Numbered from the stretch's first letter, positions 1 to 9,243 are shown. The stretch: 64,000 nucleotides of DNA from UBA7239 sp964509075 (GCA_964509075.1 CAZDWC010000002.1:124001-188000), one strand, 5' to 3'. The notes: generated by a model not told the origin, from the letters alone. Numbers and translations: made by a program.

Positions 1-1069
1 AATGGATAGTGGCAAACTTAATGAATTGCAGGCGACGATCCAGCGTGCGCTTGACTTCATTGCGCTGGTCCTCATCCAGACCATCCCACTTGTTGATCGC
101 CACCACCAGAGCACGCCCCTTGTCGATGACATGGCCGAGCAAATGCAGATCCTGTTCAACAATCCCTTCGTGCGCGTCCATCACCAGGATCACCACATTG
201 GCGTCTTCAATCGCCTGCAGCGTTTTCACGATGGAAAATTTTTCAATCGCTTCGGTGATGTGCTTGCGCTTGCGAATACCCGCTGTGTCGATGATGGTAT
301 ACGGCTCGCCATTACGTTCGTAATCAATGTAGATGCTGTCGCGCGTGGTGCCCGGCAAATCAAACACCACCACACGATCCTCGCCCAGCATACGATTCAC
401 CAATGTGGATTTGCCGACATTGGGGCGCCCGACAATGGCAATCTTGATCTTGCGCGCCAGCGCAGGTACTCCCACTTCGTCTTCAGGCAACTCGTCGCTG
501 GAAATATCGTCCAAACCACTGTCGTCTTCAAACGCATCACTGTCGAGCAAATCCTCTTCGGCATCGACATCCTGCGGCGGAAACAGCGATTCGACGACAT
601 GTTCCAGCAACTGGTGCACACCACGGCCGTGTGCAGCCGCAATGGGATGCACCTCTGCAAAACCGAGCGCAAAGAATTCGCTGGTGGCGACATCGGGATC
701 CAGTCCATCGGATTTATTTGCCACCAGAAAGGTTTTCTTGTGATGCTCGCGCAAATGACGCGCAATCAGTTCATCACCGGTGGTCAGGCCGGCGCGGCAA
801 TCCACCATGAACAACACCAGATCAGCTTCATCTATGGCCGTCAGCGACTGGCTGGCCATGGCATTGTCGATACCGTGTTCTTCTTCACCCAAACCGCCGG
901 TATCGACAACGATGAAACGCCTGTCTTCAAACATTGCCTCGCCATACTGGCGATCGCGTGTGAGACCGGCATAATCCGCAACAATCGCATTGCGTGTACG
1001 CGTGATGCGGTTGAACAGCGTGGATTTGCCGACATTGGGGCGCCCGACTAGGGCGATGACTGGCAGCAC
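1..1069 (-). CDS. der: Ribosome assembly GTPase Der (EngA), 3' end cut by window
   Basis: Double-domain GTPase needed for maturation of the 50S ribosomal subunit. The reverse-strand translation from a GTG at 1069 begins LPVIALVGRPNVGKSTLFNRI, with the G1 P-loop GRPNVGKS of the first G domain. A second GRPNVGKS-type P-loop is encoded near 400-430, and the frame stays open to base 1, where it still matches the Der linker/KH region (LDRRLQFIKFATIH). About 356 codons are present and the C-terminal KH domain is incomplete. GTG is chosen because it aligns with the usual Der N-terminus and has a GAGG about seven bases upstream. It follows bamB, as in Pseudomonas. A large open frame on the plus strand over the same interval is an antisense artefact. 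Confidence 0.95.
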   Translation of the reverse strand, partial: MLPVIALVGRPNVGKSTLFNRITRTRNAIVADYAGLTRDRQYGEAMFEDRRFIVVDTGGLGEEEHGIDNAMASQSLTAIDEADLVLFMVDCRAGLTTGDELIARHLREHHKKTFLVANKSDGLDPDVATSEFFALGFAEVHPIAAAHGRGVHQLLEHVVESLFPPQDVDAEEDLLDSDAFEDDSGLDDISSDELPEDEVGVPALARKIKIAIVGRPNVGKSTLVNRMLGEDRVVVFDLPGTTRDSIYIDYERNGEPYTIIDTAGIRKRKHITEAIEKFSIVKTLQAIEDANVVILVMDAHEGIVEQDLHLLGHVIDKGRALVVAINKWDGLDEDQRNEVKRTLDRRLQFIKFATIH

Positions 1070-1094
1070 GCTGCACCTCGGAAAAAACGTTTTA

Positions 1095-1130
1095 CAGAAA
1101 TAAACCCGCCGACACAGCGTGCGGCGGGTG
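1095..1130 (-). terminator. Terminator-like hairpin between bamB and der
   Basis: ACCCGCCG (1104-1111) pairs with CGGCGGGT (1122-1129) around a ten-base loop. Read on the minus strand, the stem is followed by TTATTTCTG, a short T-rich run. It lies between the bamB stop and the der start, so it could end or attenuate bamB transcription before der. Confidence 0.6.
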
Positions 1131-1151
1131 CGGACAATCAGAAGCGGATGA

Positions 1152-2357
1152 TCATGGCTTGATGGTCAGCGCATACAGTTTGCCGTTACTGGTCAATGCG
1201 TACAGTGTAGAGCCATCACTGAACAGGTTGTCGCCACGCACACCATCACCACCCACCTTGTAGCGGCCGGCATAACTGCCATCGCTCTGTTTCAGCAGGT
1301 GAATGTAACCCTCCTTATCGGCAACAGCCACATATTCGCCCACCGCTGCAGGCGCCGACAGGCGCCGACCGCCGAAAACTTCGCTCTTCCACGCTTCACG
1401 ACCACTGCCGACGCGCAGGGCGCGCACAACGTCACCGGCTTCCACCATGAACAGACTGCCGTCACCCGTCGACATACTGCGTGATACGGAAGCCTTTTCT
1501 TCCCACTGTGGCTGGCCGCGCTCACGAGCAAGGCTGATCACCGCACCCTGGTAACAACCCACCATGACGTCGCTCGCCGTCACCAACGGATTGCCTTGCA
1601 CATCGATGACACGCTCCAGCTCGGAACGACCATCGGGCACGATGAAGCGCTGTTCCCAGCGCAGCAGACCGGTTTTGGCGTCCAGTGCGGCAATCTTGCC
1701 GGTATCAAAGGCCATGTAGACCACACCGTCGCGAATCACCGGCGCACTGTTGCCACGCAGGCTCAGCACGGCCTGCGAGGCACTGTATGACCAGCGTGAT
1801 TTGCCGGTCGCCACATCAAATGCCTGCACGCGACTATCCACCGCTTGCACCACCACCACATCACCATCGGTTGCCGCTGCGGCCAACACTTCGCTGCTGG
1901 CCTGCGCCTGCCAGCGTTGCTCACCGCTGCCGGCATCCAGCGCGTAAACCTTGCCATTCTGATCCGACACCACCACCAGGTGACTGTCTGCGCCTACTGC
2001 GCTGATCAGGTCGGCATCGGTATCGTGCTTCCAGCGCACATCGCCACTGTTGCGATCCAGTGCCGTCACCACACCACCGGCACTGGCAGCATAGATAACC
2101 TCGCCGTCCACGGCCGGTGTCAGTGTCAGCGCCAGATCTTCGTCGCCTTGACCGCCCACCCCTCGCGACCAGGCATCATCCAGTTTCACCGCTTGCTCCG
2201 GCAGATCAACCAGCGGCGCAATCACTTCTTTTTCCTTGTCGTCGTTGAGCCAGCTACACGCCGGCAGCACCAGCGTCAGTGATACCAACAACGCCGCACG
2301 GCGCACAGCAGAAGCGAAAATACTCATACCGCCATTCATGTCTGAACCGTTATTCAT
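1152..2357 (-). CDS. bamB: Outer membrane protein assembly lipoprotein BamB
   Basis: Periplasmic lipoprotein of the BAM complex that inserts beta-barrel proteins into the outer membrane. The 401-residue product has a signal peptide ending in a lipobox (LVLPAC, lipidated Cys about residue 34). A PQQ-like beta-propeller follows, with blades such as VYALDAGSGEQRW and IAALDAKTGLLRWEQR, and it ends with a blade built on LYALTSNGKLYAL. The ATG at 2357 overlaps the yfgM stop in an ATGA, suggesting translational coupling. Internal Met codons at 2339 and 2327 are possible alternative starts. Length and neighbours (yfgM upstream, der downstream) are typical. Confidence 0.95.
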   Translation of the reverse strand: MNNGSDMNGGMSIFASAVRRAALLVSLTLVLPACSWLNDDKEKEVIAPLVDLPEQAVKLDDAWSRGVGGQGDEDLALTLTPAVDGEVIYAASAGGVVTALDRNSGDVRWKHDTDADLISAVGADSHLVVVSDQNGKVYALDAGSGEQRWQAQASSEVLAAAATDGDVVVVQAVDSRVQAFDVATGKSRWSYSASQAVLSLRGNSAPVIRDGVVYMAFDTGKIAALDAKTGLLRWEQRFIVPDGRSELERVIDVQGNPLVTASDVMVGCYQGAVISLARERGQPQWEEKASVSRSMSTGDGSLFMVEAGDVVRALRVGSGREAWKSEVFGGRRLSAPAAVGEYVAVADKEGYIHLLKQSDGSYAGRYKVGGDGVRGDNLFSDGSTLYALTSNGKLYALTIKP

Positions 2358-3028
2358 GAATTGTTTCCTGTACCTGCAGAAGCACTGGAAGACTCAGGCG
2401 CCGGACGCGCCAGATCTGCCAGTTTCATTTCCACATCCTGTCTGCGCTCCTGCGCACCGCTCTCATCCAGCGCTTTCAGTGCGCTGTCATAGGCATCGCG
2501 CGCAGCATCGACACGTCCCTGCGCCAGTGCGATATCACCGCGCAGCTCGGCAATCGCTGCCTTCCAGGCGCCAGGATCCTTGACCTCATCCAGCGTTGCC
2601 AATGCGGCCTCGTGCTGTGTCTGTGCATATTGCACCTGCGCCAGGCGCAGGCTGACCATCGGCGCCAAGGCCGCATCCGGTTTGTGGGCACGCGCCCATT
2701 CCAGCATCTCGACAGCCTGCGGCAATTTGCCTTCCGTCACGGCGGTTTTGGCCAACTGCAGGGCCGCGAAAATCGCATAACTAGAACCCGGGTACTCGCT
2801 GCGCAACTGCTCGGCCAGAGCGCCGGACTTGTCGGCCGGAGCCGTGCTCATTTGTTGATAGAGATCGGCAGCAGCCTCGAAGCCTGCCTGCCGGTGTGCC
2901 TGCCAGCCACTCCAGGCGAAATAGCCCACCAAAGCCACACCCACACCCGCGACCGTGGAGCGACCGTTGTCGCGCCACCATTTTTTCAGGATCTCGATCT
3001 GTTCCTCTTCGGTGCGATAGTCCGCCAT
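2354..3028 (-). CDS. yfgM: YfgM-type SecYEG-associated TPR membrane protein
   Basis: Inner-membrane protein of the YfgM family, which in E. coli associates with the SecYEG translocon and PpiD and is thought to help hand over periplasmic clients. The 224-residue product has a short cytoplasmic start (MADYRTEEEQIEILKKWW), one transmembrane segment at about residues 22-42, and then a periplasmic helical region with TPR-like repeats such as AIAELRGDIALAQGRVDAAR. A GGGGG stretch precedes the ATG. It lies between hisS and bamB, overlaps bamB by four bases, and is probably co-transcribed with both. Confidence 0.93.
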   Translation of the reverse strand: MADYRTEEEQIEILKKWWRDNGRSTVAGVGVALVGYFAWSGWQAHRQAGFEAAADLYQQMSTAPADKSGALAEQLRSEYPGSSYAIFAALQLAKTAVTEGKLPQAVEMLEWARAHKPDAALAPMVSLRLAQVQYAQTQHEAALATLDEVKDPGAWKAAIAELRGDIALAQGRVDAARDAYDSALKALDESGAQERRQDVEMKLADLARPAPESSSASAGTGNNS

Positions 3029-3058
3029 GTGTCCCCCGTTGGATTAGTCCAGCTACTG

Positions 3059-4327
3059 TCAGTCCAGCAGGTGCTGGCGCAAAAAGGCGCCCAGTGTAGC
3101 AAAAGGTACCTTTTGTTGTTCAATTTCCTCGCGCAGGAACTTGATGGTCGCCACTTGTTCAGCCACCTCATCCTCTCCCAGAATCACGGCCACCTGTGCG
3201 CCGCTTTTGTCTGCGCGCTTCAACTGGTTCTTGAAACTGCCACCGCCGGCATGCATCAGCACGACAGCACCCGGCAAGGCATCGCGGCATTGTTCGGCCA
3301 ACAGTAATGCCTGCGCAGTGACATCGCCCGCCACCACCAGATAGACATCCGCTTCCGGCACCGCCTGATCACCTTCTGCCGCCAGCAACAGCGCCAGCCG
3401 CTCCACACCCATGGCAAAACCGAAAGCCGGCGTCGCCCTGCCACCCAGTTGCTCGACCAAACCGTCGTAGCGGCCGCCGGCACACACTGTACCCTGTGCG
3501 CCCAGCGCGTTGGTCACCCACTCGAACACCGTAGCGTTGTAATAGTCGAGGCCACGCACCAGTCGCGGGTTCAACTCGAAAGCCACGTCCGCCTTGGTGA
3601 GCATGTTGCACAGCTGATCGAAATGCAGACGCGATGCATCATCCAGCCAATCCTGCAAACGCGGCGCATCCAGCAGGATTTGCTGCGTGCGCTCATCCTT
3701 GCTGTCCAGCACGCGCAAGGGATTGCTGTGCAAGCGGCGCTTGCTGTCTTCATCAAGGTCTGCGACAAATTTTTCGAGATAAGCCACCAATGCCGCGCGA
3801 TAACTGGCGCGCGCGGCATTGGAACCGAGCGAGTTCAACTGCAGCGATACCTTGTCGGCCAAACCCAGTTCTCGCCACAGCCGCGCAGTGAGCAGCAACA
3901 TTTCCGCATCGATATCCGGCCCGGCAAATCCGAAGGCCTCGACACCGATCTGGTGGAACTGGCGCAAGCGCCCTTTCTGCGGCCGCTCATGGCGAAACAT
4001 CGGCCCGGCATACCAGAGCTTCTGTGTCTGGTTGTACAACAGGCCATGCTGCTCGCAGGCGCGCACACAACACGCCGTACCTTCCGGGCGCAGCGTAAGG
4101 CTGTCGCCGTTGCGATCTTCAAACGTGTACATTTCCTTTTCGACGATATCAGTCACTTCGCCGATCGCGCGTTTGAACAGCGCGGTCTGTTCCAGAACCG
4201 GAAAACGAATTTCTCGATAACCGTAACTGTGCAACACGTCGGCAACCGCCGCTTCAATACGTTGCCAGACATGGGATTCATGCGGCAGCAAATCATTCAT
4301 GCCGCGGATGGATTGTATCTTGCTCAC
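3059..4327 (-). CDS. hisS: Histidine--tRNA ligase
   Basis: Class II aminoacyl-tRNA synthetase that charges tRNA-His. The 422-residue product starts with SKIQSIRGMNDLLPHES. Motif 2 is visible as FRHERPQKGRLRQFHQ, the histidine-A motif as LVRGLDYYNATVFEW, and motif 3 as GFAMGVERLALLL. A C-terminal anticodon-binding domain follows (residues about 330-420). The start codon is GTG at 4327, preceded by AGG and a run of seven T. Family length is normal. It sits between ispG and yfgM, as in many gammaproteobacteria. Confidence 0.97.
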   Translation of the reverse strand: MSKIQSIRGMNDLLPHESHVWQRIEAAVADVLHSYGYREIRFPVLEQTALFKRAIGEVTDIVEKEMYTFEDRNGDSLTLRPEGTACCVRACEQHGLLYNQTQKLWYAGPMFRHERPQKGRLRQFHQIGVEAFGFAGPDIDAEMLLLTARLWRELGLADKVSLQLNSLGSNAARASYRAALVAYLEKFVADLDEDSKRRLHSNPLRVLDSKDERTQQILLDAPRLQDWLDDASRLHFDQLCNMLTKADVAFELNPRLVRGLDYYNATVFEWVTNALGAQGTVCAGGRYDGLVEQLGGRATPAFGFAMGVERLALLLAAEGDQAVPEADVYLVVAGDVTAQALLLAEQCRDALPGAVVLMHAGGGSFKNQLKRADKSGAQVAVILGEDEVAEQVATIKFLREEIEQQKVPFATLGAFLRQHLLD

Positions 4328-4388
4328 AAAAAAACCTTATTTGGAAACTCTGATTAGGAAAATCCGGTTTTGAAAATCCCGTCTCGAT

Positions 4389-5489
4389 TCAAGTGCTAGC
4401 GATCAGCGATGCCTGCTGCGCCACTTTCTCCCGGATCATCTTTTCCAATTGGTCCACCAGCTCGTCATTCTGCAATTTGATACTCGGTTTGCCATCCACA
4501 AATACCATGTTGCTGGGCGTACTGCCGGTGAGGCCAATGTGCGCCACTTTCGCCTCACCGGGGCCATTGACATAGCAACCGATGATCGCGACATCCAGCG
4601 GATCATTGATGTCTTCCAGACGCGCTTCGAGTGCATTCACCGTCTGGATCACATCGAAGTTCTGCCGTGAACAACTCGGACAAGCGATAATATTGATGCC
4701 CTTGGTACGCAAGTGCAGGCTCTTGAGGATATCGTAACCGACCTTGATCTCTTCCACCGGATCGGCAGCAAGCGAGATGCGAATGGTGTCACCAATACCA
4801 TCCATCAACAGCAAACCGAGCCCCACCGACGACTTCACGGTACCGGCGCGCAAGGCGCCCGCTTCCGTAATACCGAGATGCAATGGCTGGTCAATCTGTG
4901 ACGCAATCTTGCGATAGGCATCAACCGTCAGGAACACATCCGAAGCCTTCAGGCTAAGTTTGAAATCCAGAAAATTCATCTTGTAAAGAATATCAACGTG
5001 GCGAAACGCCGACTCCACCAAGGCATCGCCGTTGGGTTCACCATATTTTTTCTGCAAATCCTTTTCCAGCGAACCGGCATTAACACCGATGCGGATCGGA
5101 ATGTTTTTCTCGCGTGCTTTTTCCACCACGGCGCGCACACGATCTTCACGCCCGATATTGCCGGGATTGATGCGCAGGCAATCAACGCCGAGATCAGCAA
5201 CGCGCAAGGCAATCTTGTAGTCAAAATGAATATCCGCCACCAGCGGCACTCTCACCTGTTGGCGAATCGCACCAAAGGCCTCCGCCGCCTCCATTGACGG
5301 CACCGACACACGCACAATGTCCGCACCGACATTTTCCAGACGACGGATCTGCGCCACCGTTGCGGCGACATCGGTAGTTTCCGTGTTGGTCATGCTTTGC
5401 ACAGCGATAGGCGCGTCTCCGCCCACTGGCACATTACCAACCATGATCTGGCGCGACTTGCGTCGCACGATAGGACTGTGATGCAGCAT
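4389..5489 (-). CDS. ispG: 4-hydroxy-3-methylbut-2-enyl diphosphate synthase IspG
   Basis: Penultimate enzyme of the MEP isoprenoid pathway. It reduces 2-C-methyl-D-erythritol cyclodiphosphate to HMBPP using a [4Fe-4S] cluster. The 366-residue product begins like other bacterial IspG (HHSPIVRRKSRQIMVGNVPV) and contains the TIM-barrel signature RINPGNIG. The cluster ligands are visible in ACPSCSRQ and in the later IIGCYVNGPGEA. The gene lies downstream of rodZ and upstream of hisS. Upstream of its start are 13-base tandem repeats, and no strong ribosome-binding site is seen. Confidence 0.97.
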   Translation of the reverse strand: MLHHSPIVRRKSRQIMVGNVPVGGDAPIAVQSMTNTETTDVAATVAQIRRLENVGADIVRVSVPSMEAAEAFGAIRQQVRVPLVADIHFDYKIALRVADLGVDCLRINPGNIGREDRVRAVVEKAREKNIPIRIGVNAGSLEKDLQKKYGEPNGDALVESAFRHVDILYKMNFLDFKLSLKASDVFLTVDAYRKIASQIDQPLHLGITEAGALRAGTVKSSVGLGLLLMDGIGDTIRISLAADPVEEIKVGYDILKSLHLRTKGINIIACPSCSRQNFDVIQTVNALEARLEDINDPLDVAIIGCYVNGPGEAKVAHIGLTGSTPSNMVFVDGKPSIKLQNDELVDQLEKMIREKVAQQASLIAST

Positions 5490-5504
5490 CAGGATACTCT
5501 TCTT

Positions 5505-5539
5505 GCGTATATGTCTGGCGTATATGTCTGGCGTATATG
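5505..5539. repeat. Short tandem repeat, 13-base unit, upstream of ispG
   Basis: The unit GCGTATATGTCTG occurs at 5505-5517 and 5518-5530, and its first nine bases recur at 5531-5539. It fills part of the 93-base gap between rodZ and ispG. Read on the minus strand, each unit contains CATATACGC, so it brings repeated A/T-rich, -10-like hexamers just ahead of ispG. Confidence 0.8.
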
Positions 5540-5582
5540 GCTTTAGCGTGTATAACTTTTAATATTCATTGCCGCGGACAGT

Positions 5583-6557
5583 TCATTCTTCGGCATCGGC
5601 GCCCGGCGGCTCGTCCTCCAGCACAAAGCGCGCTGACTGGTAACCGGCTTTCACAGGCACTTCCACATCAGTACCGTTATAACTCATGTTAACTGCGCCC
5701 CCCTTGCCAAACCACAGTTGCAACGGAGCTGGCGCCGTCAGCTCGAAAACCTCACCACTGCGGTGCACTTGTTCATGCAATACTTTGTCCTGCGCATCCT
5801 TGATCTGCACCCAGCAATCATCGGAAAACTCGAGATGCAGCACCGAACCAAGTAGCTGCTCAGGCGCAGCGACGCCCGCCGGAGACTCTGTCGCGGCCAC
5901 AGGCTGCGCTGGCACTTCAGCACTTGCCACCACCTGAGCCGGCAATACCGGCTCTGGAACAGTGGCGTCCACCGCTGCTGCAGGCACAACAGCAACCGGC
6001 GCATCAGCAACTGCATCTGCGGGGGCAGTTGCCTGCTGCTGGTCCGGATCGACTACCGTCGAAACCCGCTGCAGCTGTGACAACGATATCTGCCGCACCA
6101 GATCTGCCGGAAGCTGCGAACGATAGCCCAACTTCCACCCGGCAAACAGCAACATCGCAACAAGCAACAGCAACAAGACATGCCAGCGGCGCCCTGCAGG
6201 CTTTTGCCTGACCAGACGTGCCGTAGCAGTCAGTACGGGCGCTGCCGCAGGCACCGATGATTTAAGCGGCAAGGCAATGGTTTCGTACTGGCGAACCAGC
6301 ATGTCACCATCAATGCCTACCAGCTTGGCATAAGCGCGCAGATGCCCTTTGACGAAAACCGGGTTGTTGAACGTAGAGAAATCACCCGCTTCCAGACTGC
6401 TGACCTGACGACGCTGCAGGTGCAATGCCTTTGCGGCATCAGCCAGTTCCAGCTGACGACCGATACGCGCGCGCTCCAGCGCAGCGCCAATCGTTCTAGC
6501 CGCTGTGGCATCCGTCCCTGACTGCACCGTTTCCGCCATCAGCAGCGCCTCTGTCAT
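5583..6557 (-). CDS. rodZ: Cell shape protein RodZ-like (HTH and DUF4115)
   Basis: Bitopic membrane protein that links the MreB cytoskeleton to the Rod elongation machinery. An N-terminal helix-turn-helix domain (about residues 20-85; IGAALERARIGRQLELADAAKAL) precedes one transmembrane helix (WHVLLLLLVAMLLFAGW). An Ala/Pro/Val-rich periplasmic linker and a C-terminal DUF4115 beta domain follow (about 235-315; LHLEFSDDCWVQIKDAQDK). The ATG at 6557 is preferred to an in-frame upstream start at 6572 because it overlaps the pilF stop in an ATGA. Context pilF-rodZ-ispG is conserved in gammaproteobacteria. Confidence 0.9.
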   Translation of the reverse strand: MTEALLMAETVQSGTDATAARTIGAALERARIGRQLELADAAKALHLQRRQVSSLEAGDFSTFNNPVFVKGHLRAYAKLVGIDGDMLVRQYETIALPLKSSVPAAAPVLTATARLVRQKPAGRRWHVLLLLLVAMLLFAGWKLGYRSQLPADLVRQISLSQLQRVSTVVDPDQQQATAPADAVADAPVAVVPAAAVDATVPEPVLPAQVVASAEVPAQPVAATESPAGVAAPEQLLGSVLHLEFSDDCWVQIKDAQDKVLHEQVHRSGEVFELTAPAPLQLWFGKGGAVNMSYNGTDVEVPVKAGYQSARFVLEDEPPGADAEE

Positions 6558-7354
6558 CGCGACTCGGACCACGCCTTGTATTCAAGATATTCCTGCGATG
6601 TCGGAAACTGGTTCTTCAAATACAAAGCATAACTGGCCAGTTTGTCATCATCGCCAAACACTCGCATCAGGCGTATTCCCAACCACAGTGACTTTGGCGT
6701 TTGCCGGGCATACTGCAAATAGCCTTCGTAGTAGCGACGACTGTCAGCAAAATTACCCTGATCGAACTTGATCAAGGACATTTCCAGCAAGGCGCGCGGA
6801 TTGCGTGAATCATGCGCAAGGCTGCGGGACAAAGCCTCCTCTGCACCCTTCATGTCACCCTGTTGCCGAAGACAAGTTCCTAGATTGGAAAATGCGGAGG
6901 CGCGGCCTGCGTATTGAGGATCCGCAGCAGCCTTCTCGAACATCTCACAGGCTTCCTTGTAGCGTTTCTGGCCAAACAGGAAACTGCCGTAATTGAGCGA
7001 GGTTGCCGACCTGCCCTCGCTGGAACCCATCGCCTTCCTGAATTGCTGCTCCGCGAGTTCGGTTTCACCATCGCTGCTGTAGTAGAAAGCCAGCACGTTG
7101 AGCATTTCAGGAGAGCCGGAATCAATCGCCAGGCCCTTGTTGATAGCGCGCATCGCCTGCTCGCGCTTGCCATCTTTCAGGTAGCCGTTGGCCAGAGTGA
7201 CATAATTGGCCAGCGCAGCTTCCTTGTTGTTCTTTTTTCCGGACGCATCAACCGGCTTGCCATTTTCCCGCTGCTCCGTCACACAACCCGCCAACAAAAG
7301 ACCGGTCAGCGCAGCCAGCAACACGCCTGCTCTCGCACAACGAACCCACTGCAT
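6554..7354 (-). CDS. pilF: Type IV pilus biogenesis lipoprotein PilF/PilW
   Basis: Outer-membrane pilotin that helps localise and multimerise the PilQ secretin. The 266-residue product has a lipoprotein signal with lipobox LLLAGC (lipidated Cys24) and then a chain of TPR motifs (for example SLNYGSFLFGQKRYKEACEM and AFSNLGTCLRQQGDMKGAEE). Length and order match the PilF/PilW family. The gene starts two bases after the rlmN stop and overlaps rodZ by four bases, so these three are probably one operon. No other pilus gene lies in the window. Confidence 0.92.
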   Translation of the reverse strand: MQWVRCARAGVLLAALTGLLLAGCVTEQRENGKPVDASGKKNNKEAALANYVTLANGYLKDGKREQAMRAINKGLAIDSGSPEMLNVLAFYYSSDGETELAEQQFRKAMGSSEGRSATSLNYGSFLFGQKRYKEACEMFEKAAADPQYAGRASAFSNLGTCLRQQGDMKGAEEALSRSLAHDSRNPRALLEMSLIKFDQGNFADSRRYYEGYLQYARQTPKSLWLGIRLMRVFGDDDKLASYALYLKNQFPTSQEYLEYKAWSESR

Positions 7355-7356
7355 AT

Positions 7357-8541
7357 CTAGCCCCCTTGTACAAAACGAACCGGTTCAGCACCGTCTTCCG
7401 CTGTGTCCTGCGCACGTCGATGCCGTTCACTGCGGCGAGTACGATCGTTGACAACCCCGGCCAGCTGCCCGCAAGCAGCATCAATATCATCGCCACGCGT
7501 GGTACGAATGGTCGCTGTATAACCTGCTTCGATCAAAATGTCACGAAAGCGATACAGACTGTTGTTGCTGACGCGTCGATACTGTGACAGGGCAAACGGA
7601 TTGAAGGGGATGAGGTTGATCTTGCTGGGAATCTCGCGCAACAGCTCAGCCAGTTCATGCGCGTGTTCCGGGCGATCATTGACGCCGTCGATCAAGGTGT
7701 ACTCGATGGTGGCGCGACGCTTGTCCGGCAAACCTTCCAGGTAGCGCTTCACCGATGCCAGCAACATGGCAATAGGATATTTCCTGTTGATGGGCACCAG
7801 CTCGTCGCGCAGGGCATCACGCGTAGCATGCAGGGATACGGCGAGCGAGACGTCGGTATGCTTGCCCAGCTCATCCAGCATCGGCACCACACCGGACGTA
7901 CTGAGCGTCACGCGACGCTTCGACAATCCATAGGCGTTGTCATCCATCATCAAATTGACGGCGTCGACAACGTTGTCAAAATTCAGCAGCGGCTCGCCCA
8001 TGCCCATCAGCACCACATTGGACACGACGCGTTCAGCGCCTGGCTCCAGGCTGCCAAAGGATTTCGCGGCCAACCACAACTGACCGACAATTTCTGCGGC
8101 TGAGAGATCGCGCTGGAAACCCTGTTTGCCAGTGGCGCAGAAGCTGCAATCCAGTGAACAGCCGACCTGCGACGAAACACAGAGCGTGCCGCGACCTTTG
8201 TCGGGGATGAATACCGTTTCAACACAGCTGCCGCCGGCAACGCGAATCAGCCACTTGCGGGTGCCGTCGGCGGACTCGAACTGCTCAACCAGCTCAGGCG
8301 GACGCACCTCGGCAATGGCGGCCAGCCGCGCGCGCAGGGGTTTGGAAATATCGGTCATTTCCGCAAAATCAGCGACGCCGCGCTGGTGTATCCATTTGGA
8401 TACCTGCTGCGCGCGAAACCGCTTCTCGCCGAGCCCGGCAAAAAAAGCTTCAAGCTTCTGCGGGCTCAGACCGAGCAGATTGACCTTGTCGCCAGCGGCA
8501 GCGCTGGAGGCGTTGACTGTACTGTCATCCAGCTGGCTCAT
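7357..8541 (-). CDS. rlmN: Dual-specificity 23S rRNA/tRNA A2 methyltransferase RlmN
   Basis: Radical SAM enzyme that methylates C2 of A2503 in 23S rRNA and A37 in some tRNAs. The 394-residue product contains the CX3CX2C cluster motif in VGCSLDCSFCATGKQGF, SAM-binding GMGEPLLNFDNV, and a C-terminal Cys in DDIDAACGQLAG that fits the methyl-carrying cysteine. The first 25 residues are low-complexity and variable. It sits between ndk and pilF, the usual gammaproteobacterial order. Confidence 0.97.
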   Translation of the reverse strand: MSQLDDSTVNASSAAAGDKVNLLGLSPQKLEAFFAGLGEKRFRAQQVSKWIHQRGVADFAEMTDISKPLRARLAAIAEVRPPELVEQFESADGTRKWLIRVAGGSCVETVFIPDKGRGTLCVSSQVGCSLDCSFCATGKQGFQRDLSAAEIVGQLWLAAKSFGSLEPGAERVVSNVVLMGMGEPLLNFDNVVDAVNLMMDDNAYGLSKRRVTLSTSGVVPMLDELGKHTDVSLAVSLHATRDALRDELVPINRKYPIAMLLASVKRYLEGLPDKRRATIEYTLIDGVNDRPEHAHELAELLREIPSKINLIPFNPFALSQYRRVSNNSLYRFRDILIEAGYTATIRTTRGDDIDAACGQLAGVVNDRTRRSERHRRAQDTAEDGAEPVRFVQGG

Positions 8542-8583
8542 GGCAGCCGCGCCTCCGGGCGCCGGTTTATGCAGAGGTGGCGC

Positions 8584-9009
8584 TCAACGAGAATAAATGT
8601 CGGTCGCCGGGAAGAAGTAGGCAATTTCGCGTACAGCAGACGCCGCAGAATCGGAACCGTGAACAGCATTGGCATCGATGCTGTCGGCAAAATCCGCTCG
8701 GATGGTGCCGGCTTCTGCTTTCTTAGGGTCTGTCGCACCCATCAGGGCACGGTTTTTGGCAATGGCGTCTTCGCCTTCCAGCACCTGCACCACAACCGGG
8801 CCGGAAGTCATGAACGCCACCAGATCCTTGAAAAAGCCGCGCTCGCGGTGTTCGGCATAGAAGCCTTCCGCTTCGGTCTGGCTCAGGTGCTTCATGCGCG
8901 AAGCAACAATCTTGAGGCCAGCCTGCTCGAAGCGGCTGTAAATGGCACCAACCACATTCTTGGCCACGGCGTCAGGTTTGATGATGGAAAGGGTGCGTTC
9001 AACGGCCAT
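8584..9009 (-). CDS. ndk: Nucleoside diphosphate kinase
   Basis: Transfers the terminal phosphate of ATP to NDPs through a phosphohistidine intermediate. The 141-residue product is of normal length. It starts AVERTLSIIKPDAVAKNVVG and contains the catalytic-histidine signature NAVHGSDSAASA. A CGGAGA ribosome-binding site precedes the ATG. The gene is upstream of rlmN and has its own divergent intergenic region shared with cysH. Confidence 0.97.
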   Translation of the reverse strand: MAVERTLSIIKPDAVAKNVVGAIYSRFEQAGLKIVASRMKHLSQTEAEGFYAEHRERGFFKDLVAFMTSGPVVVQVLEGEDAIAKNRALMGATDPKKAEAGTIRADFADSIDANAVHGSDSAASAVREIAYFFPATDIYSR

Positions 9010-9074
9010 TACTGCAATCTCCGGGAAATTCGGTTGTTAACGGATCAGGGGCTGAGCCCAAAATCAGGGGCGGC

Positions 9075-9103
9075 ATTATAAGGCCTCTTTGGGCTAAATG
9101 ACA
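9075..9103 (-). promoter_or_regulatory. Possible sigma-70 promoter for ndk
   Basis: A perfect TATAAT is read on the minus strand at 9080-9075, about 65 bases upstream of the ndk ATG. The -35 region at 17-base spacing (TGTCAT) is a poor match, so only the -10 box is well supported. Confidence 0.4.
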
Positions 9104-9215
9104 CGCAGACCTGCCCATACTGTCGGCCGGGATCCCGCTTTGTCCGACACCTGGCCGACACGCCCTGCCTGGGCAGTAGACACAATCCAGCATAAGAATA
9201 TAAACAGATAATCTT

Positions 9216-9243
9216 TTGAATTGAGCAAATAAGCCGGTATCCT
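9216..9243 (+). promoter_or_regulatory. Possible sigma-70 promoter for cysH
   Basis: TTGAAT (9216-9221) and TATCCT (9238-9243) are separated by 16 bases, in A/T-rich sequence. The predicted start near 9250 favours translation from the ATG at 9286 over a TTG at 9253. The 276-base gap between ndk and cysH holds no other feature I can support. Confidence 0.45.

Noticed and set aside
2..1051. 349-residue open frame on the plus strand
   Set aside because: It is antisense to der. The minus strand encodes an intact GTPase with two P-loops, while the plus frame shows no family features.
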